In this document: one piece after another, positions 13,327-24,751 of the stretch
Layout of the letters: each line of letters starts with the position of its first letter
Position numbering within the stretch: the stretch's first letter is position 1
Origin: Brachionus manjavacas
Taxonomy: Eukaryota > Rotifera > Eurotatoria > Ploima > Brachionidae
NCBI GenBank assembly: GCA_019054805.1
Contig: JAHQIY010000003.1
Span: forward strand, 4,092,001 to 4,156,000
DNA: 64,000 bases
Reading direction: 5' to 3'
Notes under the pieces: generated by a model
Databases searched by the model: none
Told to the model about the DNA's origin: nothing
What the model saw: only the letters and a program-made list of their open reading frames with translations
Made by a program: the position numbers and the translations under genes

Positions 13327-16300
13327 ATGAAAAAATTATTTCTCTTCTTTTCGGTCCTGGTCGGAACAGTCATTTCGGACTTGAATAAAGAAAGAACTTA
13401 TGTAAATCTATTAAACACAATTCCCTGCATTCGTCGCTTTAACTCGACTCATCAAATCGGTTGCGGAAAACTTGGTTACTCTTCCTACGAGGGTATTGTT
13501 TATACAGTTCGCGACAAAACCGAGTTTGATCGCTTGGAAAATTTAAACAAATTGGACATCCCAGATCTTGTTGTAGTGACATTACCAAATTATTTTGCCA
13601 AAATAGTCCAACTGCACCAGCATGATCCAGAAAATTCTCGCATTCAAGGCATAGTGCTAATTTCCAACCCGGACTTCACATCCAACTTTACCGAAGCAGA
13701 TTTAAACTTTTCAGATGACTCGACAAGTCCCAATTCAAAATTTAGCCTGTACTCTACAAACAAGACTTATGGACCTAGCGAATGGAATCCATCAGGCACA
13801 GATTTCATGTTCCAAAACTTCAATATCCCATTTTATATAATTTATGACTTGAGTGAGACCAAAAGAGTCATTGATGAATGCTATGATAAATTCAACCAGC
13901 ACATATTTGATAAATACACCACCAGTTCATTCAGCATTAAATCAAGTGAATCATTGTGTGGCATGCAGCTGGGGTTACGAATGACCGGTGCAGTAAGCAG
14001 CACTGTTTGCACCCGCAGGTCAAATATAATGCACACTTTGGAAAGCTCTTCTTTCTGTGATCCCTTGGGTGGCTCGAATTATTTCACTTTTTTGAGTCAG
14101 AGACCGTCAAATGATCTGCCTATTACCATTCTATCAGCTCGATTGGATGCATTTACTCTGTATGAATACTTTACACCTGCTGCCAATGAGCCTATTAGTT
14201 CTTTAATTGGTCTTTTTGGTATTACGGAATTGCTTTCCAAGCATCGCGGTCAAATGAACTATAGCAACATTTTGGTTGTGCTATTTGACAACGAGGCCTT
14301 CGATTATGGCGGCTCGTCTAGATTTGCCAGTGATTTGGCCCGAGAAAAGTTTCCCGAAATTAAGCTCAGCTATGGTCAAGATCAAGAAGAGTCATTTATT
14401 TTAAGTAATTAAGATTAATTTAGAGTTTGATTTTTTTCATTTCAAAATATAATTTAGAAAAAAATAATGTTACTTCAATAATTGAACTCAATCAGCTTGG
14501 ATCAATTGGTTTTGACATAAATGAAAATTTGTATATTCACAGAGATCCGATTAGTTATGCAGAAGAGCCGAATGTGGCCAAGACCATCAATGAATTAACT
14601 GAAAAATTAACCAGTAATTTAAATTTGATTTACAGTTCTGCTACGATAAGTAAATTTCTAGTAGTTGTACGTAAATTTACGTCAATAAAGGTAAATTTAT
14701 GTCAGAATACGATAATTTTCTTTTGACTATTTACCTAATTTTACGTCAATTAATGTCAAACAAAGCAATTTTTTTTTCCTTATTCACTCCTTGTGGAGCA
14801 TATGGTCATTACTTTTGATTTCCACTCAAGTCGATCTTTTGCCTTTACCCTTGCCTCTCCCCATTTCATTCCCATTTCGATGAGCTCTTTCGTGATTGTT
14901 GACCTTCGTGTTAGTGCTAGTCGTCCTACCTTACGTCATCCTTGAGGTGTCCATTGAAGGGCTCTTTTTGGTTTCCGTGTTTCTTTCATTCTATGTACAT
15001 GCCTGAGCCATCGCAGTCTTTTGTTCTTAATGCATTGACTTAATGGCTCTGAATTTTTTCTTCAATAGGTCAGCATTCGACAATGTCTCAGGCCAGTGTA
15101 GCCCGAGAATCCTCCGCAGGCTTCTCGTGTGGAAGGTGTTAAGACTTTTCCTGTCAGATTCACACATCCCCCAATATTCACTTCCGTACATCAGTGTTGC
15201 TCTTACTACAATGTTGTATAGTTTAATTTTTGTTTCCTTACTGTAGCTGGTTGACTTCCATACTGGTTTGAGTTTTGCGAAGGCACTCTTTGCTTTACTA
15301 AGTCTATTCCTAATGTCTCAGTGTGTTCCCAACGTTTATGGAATAGCCCCGTGTATCTTAACTTTGATAGCATACACAGAGAAACCTTATGGCCCATATT
15401 AAGATCCTATGGCCTGCCACAGAAGATAGTTAACTTGATAAAACTCTTCTATGAGAAATTCAAGTGTAGCGTTATTCTGGAAAAAGGACAATCTGAGAGC
15501 TTCAAAGTGTGAATAGGAGTCAAACAAGGGTGCGTTATCTCTCCGACACTATTCCTAATACTGATTGACTATGTCATGAAGAAAACAACTGCCAGTGCTA
15601 GGGGTATACAATGAGGATTAACAGCAAAGCTTGAAGACTTAAACTTTGCGGTTGATCTGGTGCTAATATCTAATACAGAAGCACATATGCATATAAAGAA
15701 GTTGGCGAACAACGCTAAACCAACCGGGCTCGAAATAAATGTGGCCAAAACGAAAGTTATGTGCATAAATATCAAATTGGATACCCCGATCACCATCGAT
15801 GGTACACCAATCGAGTGTGGAAATGAATTCACACACCTAGGTAGCACAATCAGTACGACGTTGGGAACACAATCAGTACAAACAAAGCAAATTAGTCCTT
15901 CCAAATTACCTTGGGGCTCTGCTGTTTAAATAATTCTAAGTTCAGTACCTAAGACTCGGTTTTCTATTTCATTTTTAATTTATTTTCAATCCTGAGTTAT
16001 AAAGAAAATGAAAAAAAATTTATAAAAGCCCGCTAAAAATATTATATAGCTATAAATATGATATTACCACCCGGTTTCTAATTTATTTTTTTAATTAATA
16101 ATCGTTGGACATCTTCTGTTAACTTATCATGTGACCTTTATAATTGAATTCTTAAGTAAGATTTCTTTTTATTCCAGACTAAAGAATGGATTTATTTTTT
16201 AAATCGAATTAAAAGTAAAATTGAATTGAAATTTTGCGAATTTTTCTACTCTTTTTTGTTACGTTTTTTAAAAAAATTTTATAAAGATTTCCTTGATAAA

Positions 16301-19094
16301 ATTAAAGTTTCACGCTAATTAACATAATTACGTAAAATTTAAATTTAAAATATATTAGATTAAATCGAATTTTTATTTCAGTTATTGAAAATTATCTAAA
16401 AAAATTACTGTTTAAATTTGTTAAACAAATTTTATTAAATGCAAACAAAAGCAAAAAAATAAATAAATTTTTTAATTTAGAGAAAAATTCGAATATTGAT
16501 AGAAATATTTCTAAATGTTAAATTTTTTTAACTTTTTTTTAGCATAATAAAACTTTTTTGTGATTTTAATACTGAAAATTTTTAAAATTGTCAATTTGTT
16601 TTTTAATTTTTTAAATATTTTGCTTTGCTTTACAAGCTTTAGCACCGCCTTTTGATTCAATATTGAAAAAATAAAAATAAAAAGAATAGAAAATATTTTT
16701 AAAATAATTTAATTTTTATCTGGTAATTTTTTTGTCTGGTTAGAATGTCGATGACGCTCTTGACCTCTATTTTTAAATCATGTCTTGTTTTTTTCAGAGT
16801 CAAGACTTTAAATTAAAAAAATTAATAAGTTCAATCCACGACTTTGACTTGTATAAGACCTGTTCTGACTTTTTTTCCTTACTTTTGTACAATTCTGAAA
16901 AGGGAATATTATTTCAGCACAATCAATTTCCGATTAGCACAATGAAAAAAACATTCAACACAATTCGATTTCTTCTAAGCGCAAAAGATTGTATTTAAAA
17001 AAAAAACATTTAACACAAAAAAATTAAAATAAATTTTTTTTCAACACAAAAATATTTATAATAATATAAGTTTTAAATCTTATTTTTTATTTAATGATAA
17101 TAAAGTAATTTTGAAGCTTAAAATAAGATATTAAAAAAAACTAGTCTCTAGAAAATCATTTTTCCGCATTTTTTGCTCTACCTCTTTTAGGTTTATTGAC
17201 AAATTGGTCCTTTTTTTTAAACAGTTCTTTTAATGCCAATAAATGTGCACAATATCCTTATTCAGTGAAAAACTTGCAAGAACATTTCTTACTGTTAAGG
17301 TTAACTTTTTAAAAGGTTAATTTTTGTGTTGAATGCATTTATTTTATTTTTAATTTTTGCGCTAAAAGTATTTTTTTCAAATTTTAATTTTTGTGTTGAG
17401 AAGAAATCAATTTTTGCTGAGCTTTTTGAAATTGTGTTGAATGGTTATTTTTTGTGTTGAAAAGGTAGACCCTTCTGAAAAATAAAAAAATGATGAGCTC
17501 TGTATTTTTTTGGTCAATGTTCAAAAGATAGAATTTTTTTATTATAGAAGTTTCAATTGATAGAAAAAAATTTAGAATATTAATTAATATAGAATATAAA
17601 AAATATGGAAATAAATTTATTGCTTTAAATTTTTTTTAAAATGAATAGTTATCCTAATACTTAATAATTCAATAAATTAATGATACTATTTAAAAACAAA
17701 TCCAAATTTCTTCTTTCGTTTTAACAGAATCTGTACAAATTTGTTCAACTAAGTTATGAAAATCGTTTACTTCTTTTCTTTAATTGAATTGTTTAGTCAA
17801 ATTTATAGCTATATAATTCTTGTTTGATCTAAATTTAGTACTAAGAGGCGAATAATTTTCCATAATTAATAATTTAATAGCTTAATTAAGTTATTAACTA
17901 AAAATTTTGACACTCAGTTAAAATTGTTAAATAAAAAAATAAAATAAATTCTATCAATTTAGATTTATATATTAATTTTTTATCTATGCTTTATTTTCTT
18001 AAGTTGCAATTCTATGTATTTTTTTTCTATCATTTGATAGTTCAGCTTTTTTTTGTGTTGCAATGCCACAATAGTTGTGTTAAAAACCCACTAATCATAG
18101 CACCATCGTAAAATATAAAAATATTAATTTAAAAATTTTAGAGTTTTCAAGCAATATTAAACGTATTAAGAATATAAATCAACAACTTCCGACTTCATCA
18201 ATTCATTCGTTTTTGCGCAATAGCATTTTAATCGGAGGTATATCGCTGGCTGGTTTTAATGAAGAGTTTAGCTCGAATTTTTACCATGGCGTCTTTGACA
18301 CTCCAGAGAACATGAATGTTACATTTCCGGATGATTTGAGCGAGGATGAGGCTGTGAATTTCACCACTAAATTTGCTGAAAAACTTCAAGGTCTGACCAC
18401 AAGCATTGCTCAAACCATTTATTCTTTGCATAATCCAACACAAACTGAACTGAGTGAGCAAGTTAGCCTGAGCACATTGAACAGACTCGTCTATTGTTTT
18501 TATAAGAATTCAACTTGTAAATTTTTCCAAGACATGATGACTACGTCACAGTGGAAAAGCTACTTGACACTATTAGAAGCCAATTTACCTAAAGGAAAAT
18601 TGAGTTTTTACACAGGAGTGGACGATAATCCAATTAGTGGCAAATGGTTGAGCAGCATGCTTTTAAGGTACTTCAGTCGTAATTTAGATCTTGGGTCCTT
18701 GAGCGAAGATGATTGTTCGAAAGATTCTGAAAAAGTTAGAAAATATGAAAAAGACAATCATATTTCGATAAGAAATTTTTATTATGTAAACAATTCAATT
18801 TGTGTGGCATCATCTATTTTTTTGACATCAAGTGTTTCACCTGCTTTTGATCAATATGAAAAAGGTGTTTTGGTTGAAACTGACAAGTTTTCGGCCTGGA
18901 CTGAGTCTTCGTGGAATGGTGTCGATGTTCAAATGAAAATTTTTATGTTTACTAGGCCAAGCATAGCTGGTTTAACTCTAAGTCTTGGCATTGTGTCACT
19001 TGTTTTGGCATTCGTTTTAACATTTCTAGCTGACAAATTTGCTCACCGCATATTTTACACCAAAAACGCAGAGCAAAACGAAATTTTTGATTAA
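13327..19094 (+). CDS. NCSTN: nicastrin (gamma-secretase subunit)
   Basis: A type I membrane glycoprotein that gates substrate entry to the presenilin/gamma-secretase protease (Notch and APP-type cleavage). Exons are 13327-14404, 14458-14649 and 18142-19094; introns are 53 nt and about 3.49 kb; joined length is 740 aa (human about 709). The signal peptide is MKKLFLFFSVLVGTVIS. Family blocks include NTIPCIRRFNSTHQIGCG, GIVYTVRDKTEFDRLENL, PDLVVVTLPNYF, the aminopeptidase-like core NLDLGS.. in the last exon, ITILSARLDAFTLYEYFTP, NILVVLFDNEAFDYGGSSRF, then QLGSIGFDINENLYIHRDP in exon 2. The last exon ends with PSIAGLTLSLGIVSLVLAFV (transmembrane helix) and a short cytosolic tail. Several N-X-S/T sites and paired cysteines fit the lumenal domain. 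Intron 2 holds a LINE insertion and an inverted motif array, but the splice sites keep frame. Confidence 0.95.
14775..15900. mobile_element. LINE insertion with inverted 5' segment, in nicastrin intron 2
   Basis: The plus strand 15335-15871 encodes reverse-transcriptase pieces: VYLNFDSIHRETLWPILRSY, GLPQKIVNLIKLFYEKF, GVKQGCVISPTLFLILIDY, GLEINVAKTKVMCIN. The minus strand 15334-14775 encodes the rest of the same protein (KSAFAKLKPVWKSTSYS, KLYNIVVRATLMYGSEYWG, SLNTFHTRSLRRILGLHW) and the 3' end. Both parts meet at the same 13-bp sequence CGTTGGGAACACA (15859-15871 on +, 15334-15322 on -). GC content is clearly above the surroundings. The frame contains stops. This is the arrangement made by twin-primed LINE integration. 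A sister copy lies at 49.65-50.52 kb. Confidence 0.8.
16905..17470. repeat. inverted array of TTGTGTTGA / TCAACACAA motifs in nicastrin intron 2
   Basis: Left arm (about 16905-17055) carries six spaced copies in one orientation: CAGCACAAT, TAGCACAAT, TCAACACAATTCG, AGCGCAAAAG, TTAACACAAAAA, TCAACACAAAAA. The right arm (about 17310-17470) carries the reverse complements in matching order, including TTTGTGTTGAATGC, TTTGCGCTAAAAG, TTTGTGTTGAG and ATTGTGTTGAATGG. Spacing is about 20-35 bp. The whole can fold as one long imperfect hairpin around a 250-bp A/T loop. There is no coding content; it is probably a MITE-like element with iterated subterminal motifs. Confidence 0.6.
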
Positions 19095-19352
19095 ATTTGA
19101 CTTTTGTAATTTTTTTGTTTAAATAACTTTTGTGTAATCATTATCGAGAATTATCTTAGATTTTTTTTTAAATAAAATATTTTTTTCTATTTTTTTTTCA
19201 CTACTGTCTGATTTATCTCTCGAAATAAAGCCATGAGAATAAACAAAAAATCATTGATTTCAAGCAAAAAAACATTTGATAAATTATATAATATTGATTA
19301 AATAAATTTAGAGAGAAAGATAATCACACAAAAAGACAAACTGTACATCTTA
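19095..19352. other. nicastrin 3' flank
   Basis: A/T-rich 3' flank with AATAAAATAT-type polyadenylation-like words near 19170. No other feature is seen. Confidence 0.5.
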
Positions 19353-19965
19353 CCACCGATGAATGCTAAACATTACCAATATCTCTCCCAAAAAGCTCAT
19401 GAAAAAAACAAGCTTGATTCAATCATTACATTACATTACATTAGACTAAAAAATTACATTAGGGGGTATCATATTTATATTCAAAATATCCAGATCTCAA
19501 ATCCTTTATCTACAAGACATTTTGTCAATCTAAGTTTACTAATGGGCTAGGTATCTCAACGCTAAAAGTGAAAACTTTAAAATTCTTAAACACTTCCCAG
19601 AACAACCTTATACGAACCATGTTAGGTTTGAACTATGGCTGTCACATGTCAAATATTCTTTAGACCTTGGAAATTTTAAATTTCGAACAACTTATTATAT
19701 TTTTTCTAAAGTCTCATTTATCAAAAATCTAAAATATAATAGACTTGCTTCTCATATTTTTTACTGTATGTGTATCAGTTATAAATCAAACACTTATGTT
19801 AAAATTAAGTTTTTTGAACAGGATATATCTTTTCTTGTTTCTTACCTTGGTAGAGATATACATTATATCAAAAATAACTCGTTCAAATTTCAATTGGAAT
19901 TAAAAAAGAATATAAACTCTAAGAACGGCTTCTCTGACTTTAAAATTATGTCTAAACATTCTTAA
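19353..19965 (+). pseudogene. unrecognised ORF stretch, probably decayed element
   Basis: Two open stretches adjoin: 19359-19550 (MNAKHYQYLSQKAHEKNKLD...) and, in another register, 19552-19965 (138 codons), containing YLNAKSENFKILKHFPEQPY, TNHVRFELWLSHVKYSLDLG and ISFLVSYLGRDIHYIKNN. Residue use (Tyr, Leu, Trp, charged) is less biased than random A/T frames here, so this may be a real but decayed coding region. I recognise no family. It sits just upstream of a LINE fragment at 20.1-20.5 kb, and could be mobile. Confidence 0.35.
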
Positions 19966-20099
19966 GTCTTTTGATCTTTTCTTTTTATTCTTAAATTTTT
20001 CATTATTCTATTTTGATTTCTTATTTTTTATAAACTTTATTTTTTACTTTTCCACAATTTAGATTAATTTTTGATTTTAGTTTCTAAAAAATGAATTTA

Positions 20100-20480
20100 A
20101 AGAAGGAAAGGAATAATCTAAATTGATCTTATAAAGCATTTGTATGGGTTTGCTAATGTTTTGGGTTTCAGACCCCATTTCGTATTAGATAGATGTTTTT
20201 TTATTGAGTCTTAAAATACAGCGCTCTTTTAAATCATCCACCATTAGACCAAATGTAAGTTTTGAGTCAAATGTAATGCCTTAGAATTTAACTTTTTCCT
20301 CTTAATTTAGATTGCTACCCTAAATTTTAAGGTCTAAATTGATTTTAAATTTTGTTGTTTTTTTCTCAAATATCATGTAAAATTTCATTTTTTATTTGAA
20401 AAGCCATTGTTCAAATTTTTTGAGGTATTTATCAATCATATTTTCAAGATTACATTTTTACTGATTTTATTTTATTCCTT
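20100..20480 (-). mobile_element. LINE reverse-transcriptase C-terminal fragment, decayed
   Basis: The minus strand gives LENMIDKYLKKFEQWLFK, then KMKFYMIFEKKTTKFKINLD, then GITFDSKLTFGLMVDDLKER. This matches the post-catalytic part of Jockey/R1/CR1-type reverse transcriptases (W..KWRLKMN..KT, then KFLGITFD.KLTF..H). In-frame stops are present, and no 5' or 3' boundary can be fixed. Confidence 0.55.
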
Positions 20481-20506
20481 TTACACACTTTTATTTATTA
20501 ATTTAT

Positions 20507-22402
20507 CTAAATATTTAAGGTCTCGTTTTCATTTCGTAAATATTCCTTTGATTCTCTGTTGGTACCGTTCGTAGCATTCAATCGTTTTAATCTTTGTTCT
20601 TCTTCATACTGAGCGACTTCTTTAGCGCTTAAATGCGCTACTACTCCAGTAGCAATTGAATCTCCCCAAACATTAATCATTGTTCTAAATCTGTCACTAA
20701 AAAAATTTTAATTATTTTTCGATAATTAAATTTTTGTTTTATTTACAGAAACCAGTCAACTGCATAAATGAGAGAAATCTGATCCGCAGGTATATTCAAA
20801 GCAGATAATACTATGATCATAGTTACTAAACCTGCCGAGGGTATCCCTGCTGCACCAATAGACGCCAAAGTTGCAGTAATGCTGGTTACCACAAGATCAA
20901 CAAATGATAAATTTATACCATTCAATTGAGCTATGAAAATAGAAGCTACCGCCTCGTATAAGGCCGTACCGTCTAAATTAATTGTAGCACCGACTGGAAG
21001 AACAAAACGTGAAATCATTTTTGATACCTTATTCTTTTCTTCTATACACTTAAATGTAATAGGCAAGGTTGCAGCACTTGATGCAGTCGCCAAAGCCACC
21101 AAAAGAGCTTCACTCATATTTTTACCAAATTTTAAAACATTTTTTCTCGTTAAAATTATGTAAACTGAAGGTAAAAATATTAATCCTTTAATTTTTTTTT
21201 TAATTTTGCGTTTAAAATTTAAAATTAATTTTACCCTGAATACCCAGACCAATAAACACAGTCATCATATAATAAGATATACTTTTGAAAACAGCGACTG
21301 GATCCTCCATTTCCAGAACGGCCACACAAACCAGAGACATTATACCCAAAGGAGAAATCCTTATAATTTTTTAATAAAATTTTTTTAAGGTTACAAATGC
21401 TCATTTACCACATAACTATTCTTATTATTTTGATCGAAACTTCATTTAATATTTCCAAGAAATGCACCATGACCATACCTCTCTCGCCTATCTGAGCTAA
21501 CATAGCACCAAATGTTATACAAAAAAGCACTAAGCCTAAAACATCCAGACCATCTCTTGAATCTGCTATTTGATCATAATAATCAATTATTTGTACAGTT
21601 TTGTTTCCATTGTTTTCACCTTTTAATTTTTATTTTTGATTCTGTTTTTTAAATCAAATTTTTAATTACTTGAAAAGTTCAATGAAGTATTATTTAAATA
21701 GCTACTATTCAAATTTTCTCTCACAGTTATATTTTTGTAGTGAGGCTCAAGGCGAGTTTGATACAACTGAAAAGTCATCTGAATCATATTTTCTGGAATT
21801 AAATTTCTAATAAAATTATTTTTATTGTTTAAAATAAGTATCTAATGTAAGAAATAAAAAAATTACCTTAAAAGATCAATAAAAGTATCCGCTGTGTTCA
21901 CTTTTTGCTTTGAAAACGATTCTTTGTTGATAGTAACCACTCCTTTGCTCAAATATCCAGGACGTATTGTGGTAACCAGAATCAAGCCGATTACTACAGC
22001 CATGAAAGTTGAACTAAAGTAGAAAATAAAGGCTCTAGCAGCGACTTTTCCAGTTTTTTGAAGTCCCAAACCAGCAATACCAGTAATCAAGCTTGTACTG
22101 ACCAAAGGTAGAATCAAAAATTTTAAAGCTCTTAAAAACAGTTCACCGGGCACACCGAAATATTTTTTAGTCGGAGGGGTAAAATTGGTATTCGCTCTTA
22201 AGTAAAGACCTAGACCAACCCCAATACAAACAGCAATTACAGTCATTACCAAAAGTATGTTTTCTTTGAAATGTCTTTTGATTGTGCCTATTATTGATTT
22301 TGGCTCAGAAGGACGTTTTTTAGGGTTCTTAAGCGTTTCTCGCTTATTGATTTCAATTATTTCCTCCATTACATCAGAGGCATGTATTTCTTCTCCGGAC
22401 AT
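20507..22402 (-). CDS. SLC1 excitatory amino-acid transporter, paralogue A
   Basis: A plasma-membrane Na+/H+-coupled, K+-countertransporting glutamate/aspartate carrier (DAACS/SLC1 family). Exons: 22402-21867, 21806-21670, 21619-21409, 21359-21235, 21185-20747, 20696-20507; 545 aa. N-terminal TM1-TM3 ([40 protein letters not shown]); an extracellular loop with N-X-S/T sites ([16 protein letters not shown]); TM4-TM6; then re-entrant loop [20 protein letters not shown]7 [19 protein letters not shown], loop [13 protein letters not shown] and TM8 [17 protein letters not shown]. The arginine of DRFRT is the residue that pairs with the substrate side-chain carboxylate in EAATs, so acidic substrates are predicted; the Asp in NVWGD is kept. 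It is one of three paralogues in this window, and its last intron position is shared with B and C. Confidence 0.95.
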
Positions 22403-23900
22403 TTTTAAACTGTATTATTAAAATCCTGTCTTTAATTATTCAATTTAATATTTTGTGAATTATATAAATTTGCAAAAATTTAGAATTAACTTAGTAATTA
22501 TATTAACTTATTTTGTTGTCTGTAGCTGATAACTGATATTAACCATAAGAAAAATTTTCTTTTCAAATGAGACACAAAATTTGAAATTATTTTAAACAGC
22601 ACCTTCGTTATTTGAGTAGCTAAATGTCATTTTTATTAGGTATTAAATAGATATAGTACAAAAAGGTCTCAGTTAAACGTATATCTTATAAAACCGGATT
22701 GAAATTTAATCAAAAATTTAATCTATCTAGCTATTCAAAATAAAAAATAAAAGGTTATCTACCATAAATGTAAATTTTTCTCTAAATAACTTAATAAAAA
22801 AATTGGATGAAAATTAGTGTTTAGATCAAATGCCTTGTGATTGCCAATATTTGCATTTTGTTTGAAAATAATAAGAAACATTCAGAAAATAAAATTCTAT
22901 TTCATCATCTATGAACTTGAACAATAAAAAGAAGCGTAGCACTAGAATATTTGGTACCATATGGTAATATTTCTTTATAAAATGTTAAAGATTAATCGTT
23001 AAAAAGAATGACTAATACAAATATTCATTTCAATCAATTAAATAGAAAAAAAAATTTTGACCAAAAAGTTTACTTATTTAATGAATATTTAAATTAAAAA
23101 AAATTGTTGAGTCATATTCACAAGAGCTAATTTTTGGAAATTTTCAAGTTTTCTAAAATTGATTGTAAAATTTTTATATCTTTTTTGACTTTAAATCGAA
23201 CTGAAAATCGCATTACCAAGTTGAAAAGAGTCTTTTCAATGATTATAAATTATTAAAATCAATTATTAAAAAGATTTCTGCAAGCATTCTTCAAAAAAAT
23301 AACCTTAAAAAGTGAAAATACGTAAAATGATTTTTGCAAAATTTCTTAAACTATCGACAAATAACGTTAATTTACGCAAAATTACAGATTTTCAAAAAAG
23401 ACATAAAAAAGGCTAGATTTTGGCTCGTTGATTTATACGATTGAAAATTTGAATTTCCAATTTTTTGATAAATTTTTCCAAAAATGAAAAATTATGTTAT
23501 TTTTTACGTAAAATTTGTTATAGGTATTCTTTTTTTAATTTTGATGAACGGAGCATAGTCTTGGGTTGAGACAATCGAAGCCTCTGATGGAATATTTTGC
23601 TTTATTAAAGACAGTCAGTGTTATTTCGTCAGAAAAAACATATTCCTCAAAAAACAGTGTCATCAAATTGCATACGAAATTCTTTATTAAATCACAAATC
23701 TAAAATATTGAAGCTTACAGGTCTAATTGTAAAATAAAAAGTACCTTTTTTAAATTAATCAATTATAAAAATCTTAATCCTAAAATAAATGCAGTTTGTT
23801 TTTTTTTTAAATTCCTAATTCAAATCTTTTTTTTCTTATGCAACTCCTACAAATTGTTCGTCCATATTTATCATGCATTTTATATCAATTAAGTTTGCTT
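22403..23900. other. intergenic AT-rich stretch
   Basis: Upstream of SLC1-A, 1.5 kb of A/T-rich DNA. 23330-23400 has ACGTAAAA/TTACGCAAAATTAC-type motifs like those seen near 10.9, 14.7 and 49.4 kb. No gene, RNA or element boundary can be supported. Confidence 0.5.
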
Positions 23901-23929
23901 GATTTTTTAATGCTAGAAATTTTGTTAAT

Positions 23930-24345
23930 TGGGGGATCCAACCACAGAAGCTGCCTGAGCTTCATAGAGGAAGAGAATGATACGGGAGTTACTCTTTCTC
24001 GTAATATGAAGTTCTCGAACCATATAAAAATCCAGGCAAACAAAGTGATCACAGCACTTGGCCAATTGAGATGAACATTCAGGTACTCGACCATCGAGAC
24101 TTTCAATTCACTATATTGCATATATGTGAGGCCACATCTTGACTATGCATCAGCTATCTGGTCAATCTTGAGCAAAAAGGATATTAATGCTCTCGAGAAA
24201 GTAAAGAGAAAAGTCATCAAAATGTTCCTTAGAATCAGAAATTGGAGCTTCAAAGATTGACTTGCAGTACCGCGTCTACAAATGGTCCAGGATCATAGAA
24301 TAAGTGGAGGCATTGTTCAATTTTTCAAAACTCAACAAAGGAATA
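23930..24345 (+). mobile_element. LINE reverse-transcriptase C-terminal fragment
   Basis: The plus strand reads DTGVTLSRNMKFSNHIKIQ, ANKVITALGQLR, then TFRYSTIETFNSLYCIYVRP, HLDYASAIWSILSKKDINAL, EKVKRKVIKMFLRI. This is the standard C-terminal segment of Jockey/CR1-group LINE ORF2 (DLGV..S..LKFS.HI...ANKA...LG.L.RTF, Y..YVRPHLEYA..IW.P). It contains stops and lacks the catalytic core. It is distinct in sequence from the 35.35 kb copy. Confidence 0.75.
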
Positions 24346-24589
24346 TATCAAGTAAGTAGGATGATACTTCTTGCGCCATGTAACTAATTTTTCCAAACCG
24401 AACCTGAATAACAGGGAACATGAAAAATCTCTAGCCAAGCTTCAACCCACTAAAATTAGTATTGGAATCTGCACAAGTGGACAATTTTTTTGCGGAAGTT
24501 CACGAAAAGCTTCAGATAGTTTTGCTGGCATAAGTCCAGTATGTGATCTGATAATTTATTTGAACTCGTGAACTTTCATTTAGTGATCT

Positions 24590-24605
24590 CCAGATCACAC
24601 GTTTT
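24590..24605. repeat. perfect short palindrome GTGATCT-CC-AGATCAC
   Basis: 7-bp arms with a 2-nt centre, just left of the Merlin-type remnant, followed at about +40 by GGTGAAC. It resembles the palindromic GTGAACCATAGTTCAC at the ends of the inner repeat at 2.8-3.35 kb, but a mate on the other side of the transposase was not found. Confidence 0.4.
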
Positions 24606-24751
24606 TACCTGTAAAAAAATAGGTGAACTAGAAAAAAAATGTATTATCTGAACGAATTTTTATTAATTAGTCAATCAATTGAAAAAAAAATATTTTAATA
24701 AAAAAAAAATTTAAGGAAATAATCTATTCTAATACTCAATTAATTAATTTT

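Noticed and set aside
15569-15904. 111-aa Cys/Val-rich ORF on the minus strand
   Set aside because: It is the antisense of the plus-strand LINE reverse-transcriptase segment.
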